The notes beneath the pieces were generated by a model. That model was not told the origin of the DNA and made no database searches. It saw only the letters and a list, made by a program, of their open reading frames with translations. Positions 6,651-6,660 of a DNA stretch of 6,660 nt are shown in pieces. Both the position numbers and the translations under genes were made by a program. The first letter of the stretch is position 1, and each line of letters opens with the position of its first letter. The stretch is from Candidatus Latescibacterota bacterium (lineage in GTDB: Bacteria; Krumholzibacteriota; Krumholzibacteriia; WVZY01; JAKEHA01): positions 1 through 6,660 of the forward strand of contig JAKEHA010000322.1 of assembly GCA_022615275.1 (NCBI GenBank), written 5' to 3'.

Positions 6651-6660
6651 CAGCGTTCGA

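Overview
The window is dense, high-GC bacterial coding DNA (by eye about two thirds G+C). It holds two transcription units that diverge from a 199-bp gap at 3596-3794. Nothing fixes the taxon. GC-rich codon use, AUG/GUG starts, purine-rich ribosome binding sites and a large, probably exported multidomain protein would suit an uncultured or environmental high-GC lineage (for example Eisenbacteria-, Gemmatimonadota-, Acidobacteriota- or Myxococcota-like), but this is a guess.

Left part, minus strand (read from 3595 down to 1): a compact four-gene operon for short-chain acyl-CoA metabolism. The order is thiolase (3595-2411), a divergent crotonase-family hydratase (2384-1641), 3-hydroxybutyryl-CoA dehydrogenase (1623-772) and a canonical crotonase (771 to beyond the left edge). 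Gaps are 26 bp, 17 bp and 0 bp, and each start has a purine-rich ribosome binding site. Together the enzymes can interconvert acetyl-CoA, acetoacetyl-CoA, 3-hydroxybutyryl-CoA and crotonyl-CoA, or run the last steps of beta-oxidation. Acyl-CoA dehydrogenase and electron-transfer flavoprotein genes, which would show direction, are not in the window. A good sigma70-type promoter (TTGACG, 17 nt, TAGGCT) lies at 3714-3686, and its -10 box sits inside a short operator-like palindrome.

Right part, plus strand (3795-6554): one large gene for a protein of about 919 residues. It appears to have an N-terminal export signal, a helical region faintly like (alpha/alpha)6 glycosidases, two beta-sandwich-like regions, a jelly-roll-like region and a clear C-terminal CBM48/AMPK-type glycogen-binding domain. 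It probably acts outside the cytoplasm on or near alpha-glucan, but I see no certain catalytic site. Downstream, 6580-6650 folds into a striking three-tier nested inverted repeat, possibly a terminator without a U-tract or another structured element.

No RNA genes, insertion sequences, CRISPR arrays or phage genes were seen. The acyl-CoA operon is ordinary metabolism. The least explained items are the large glucan-binding protein, the nested hairpin, the altered active-site loop of the second crotonase and the atypical C-terminus of the first.
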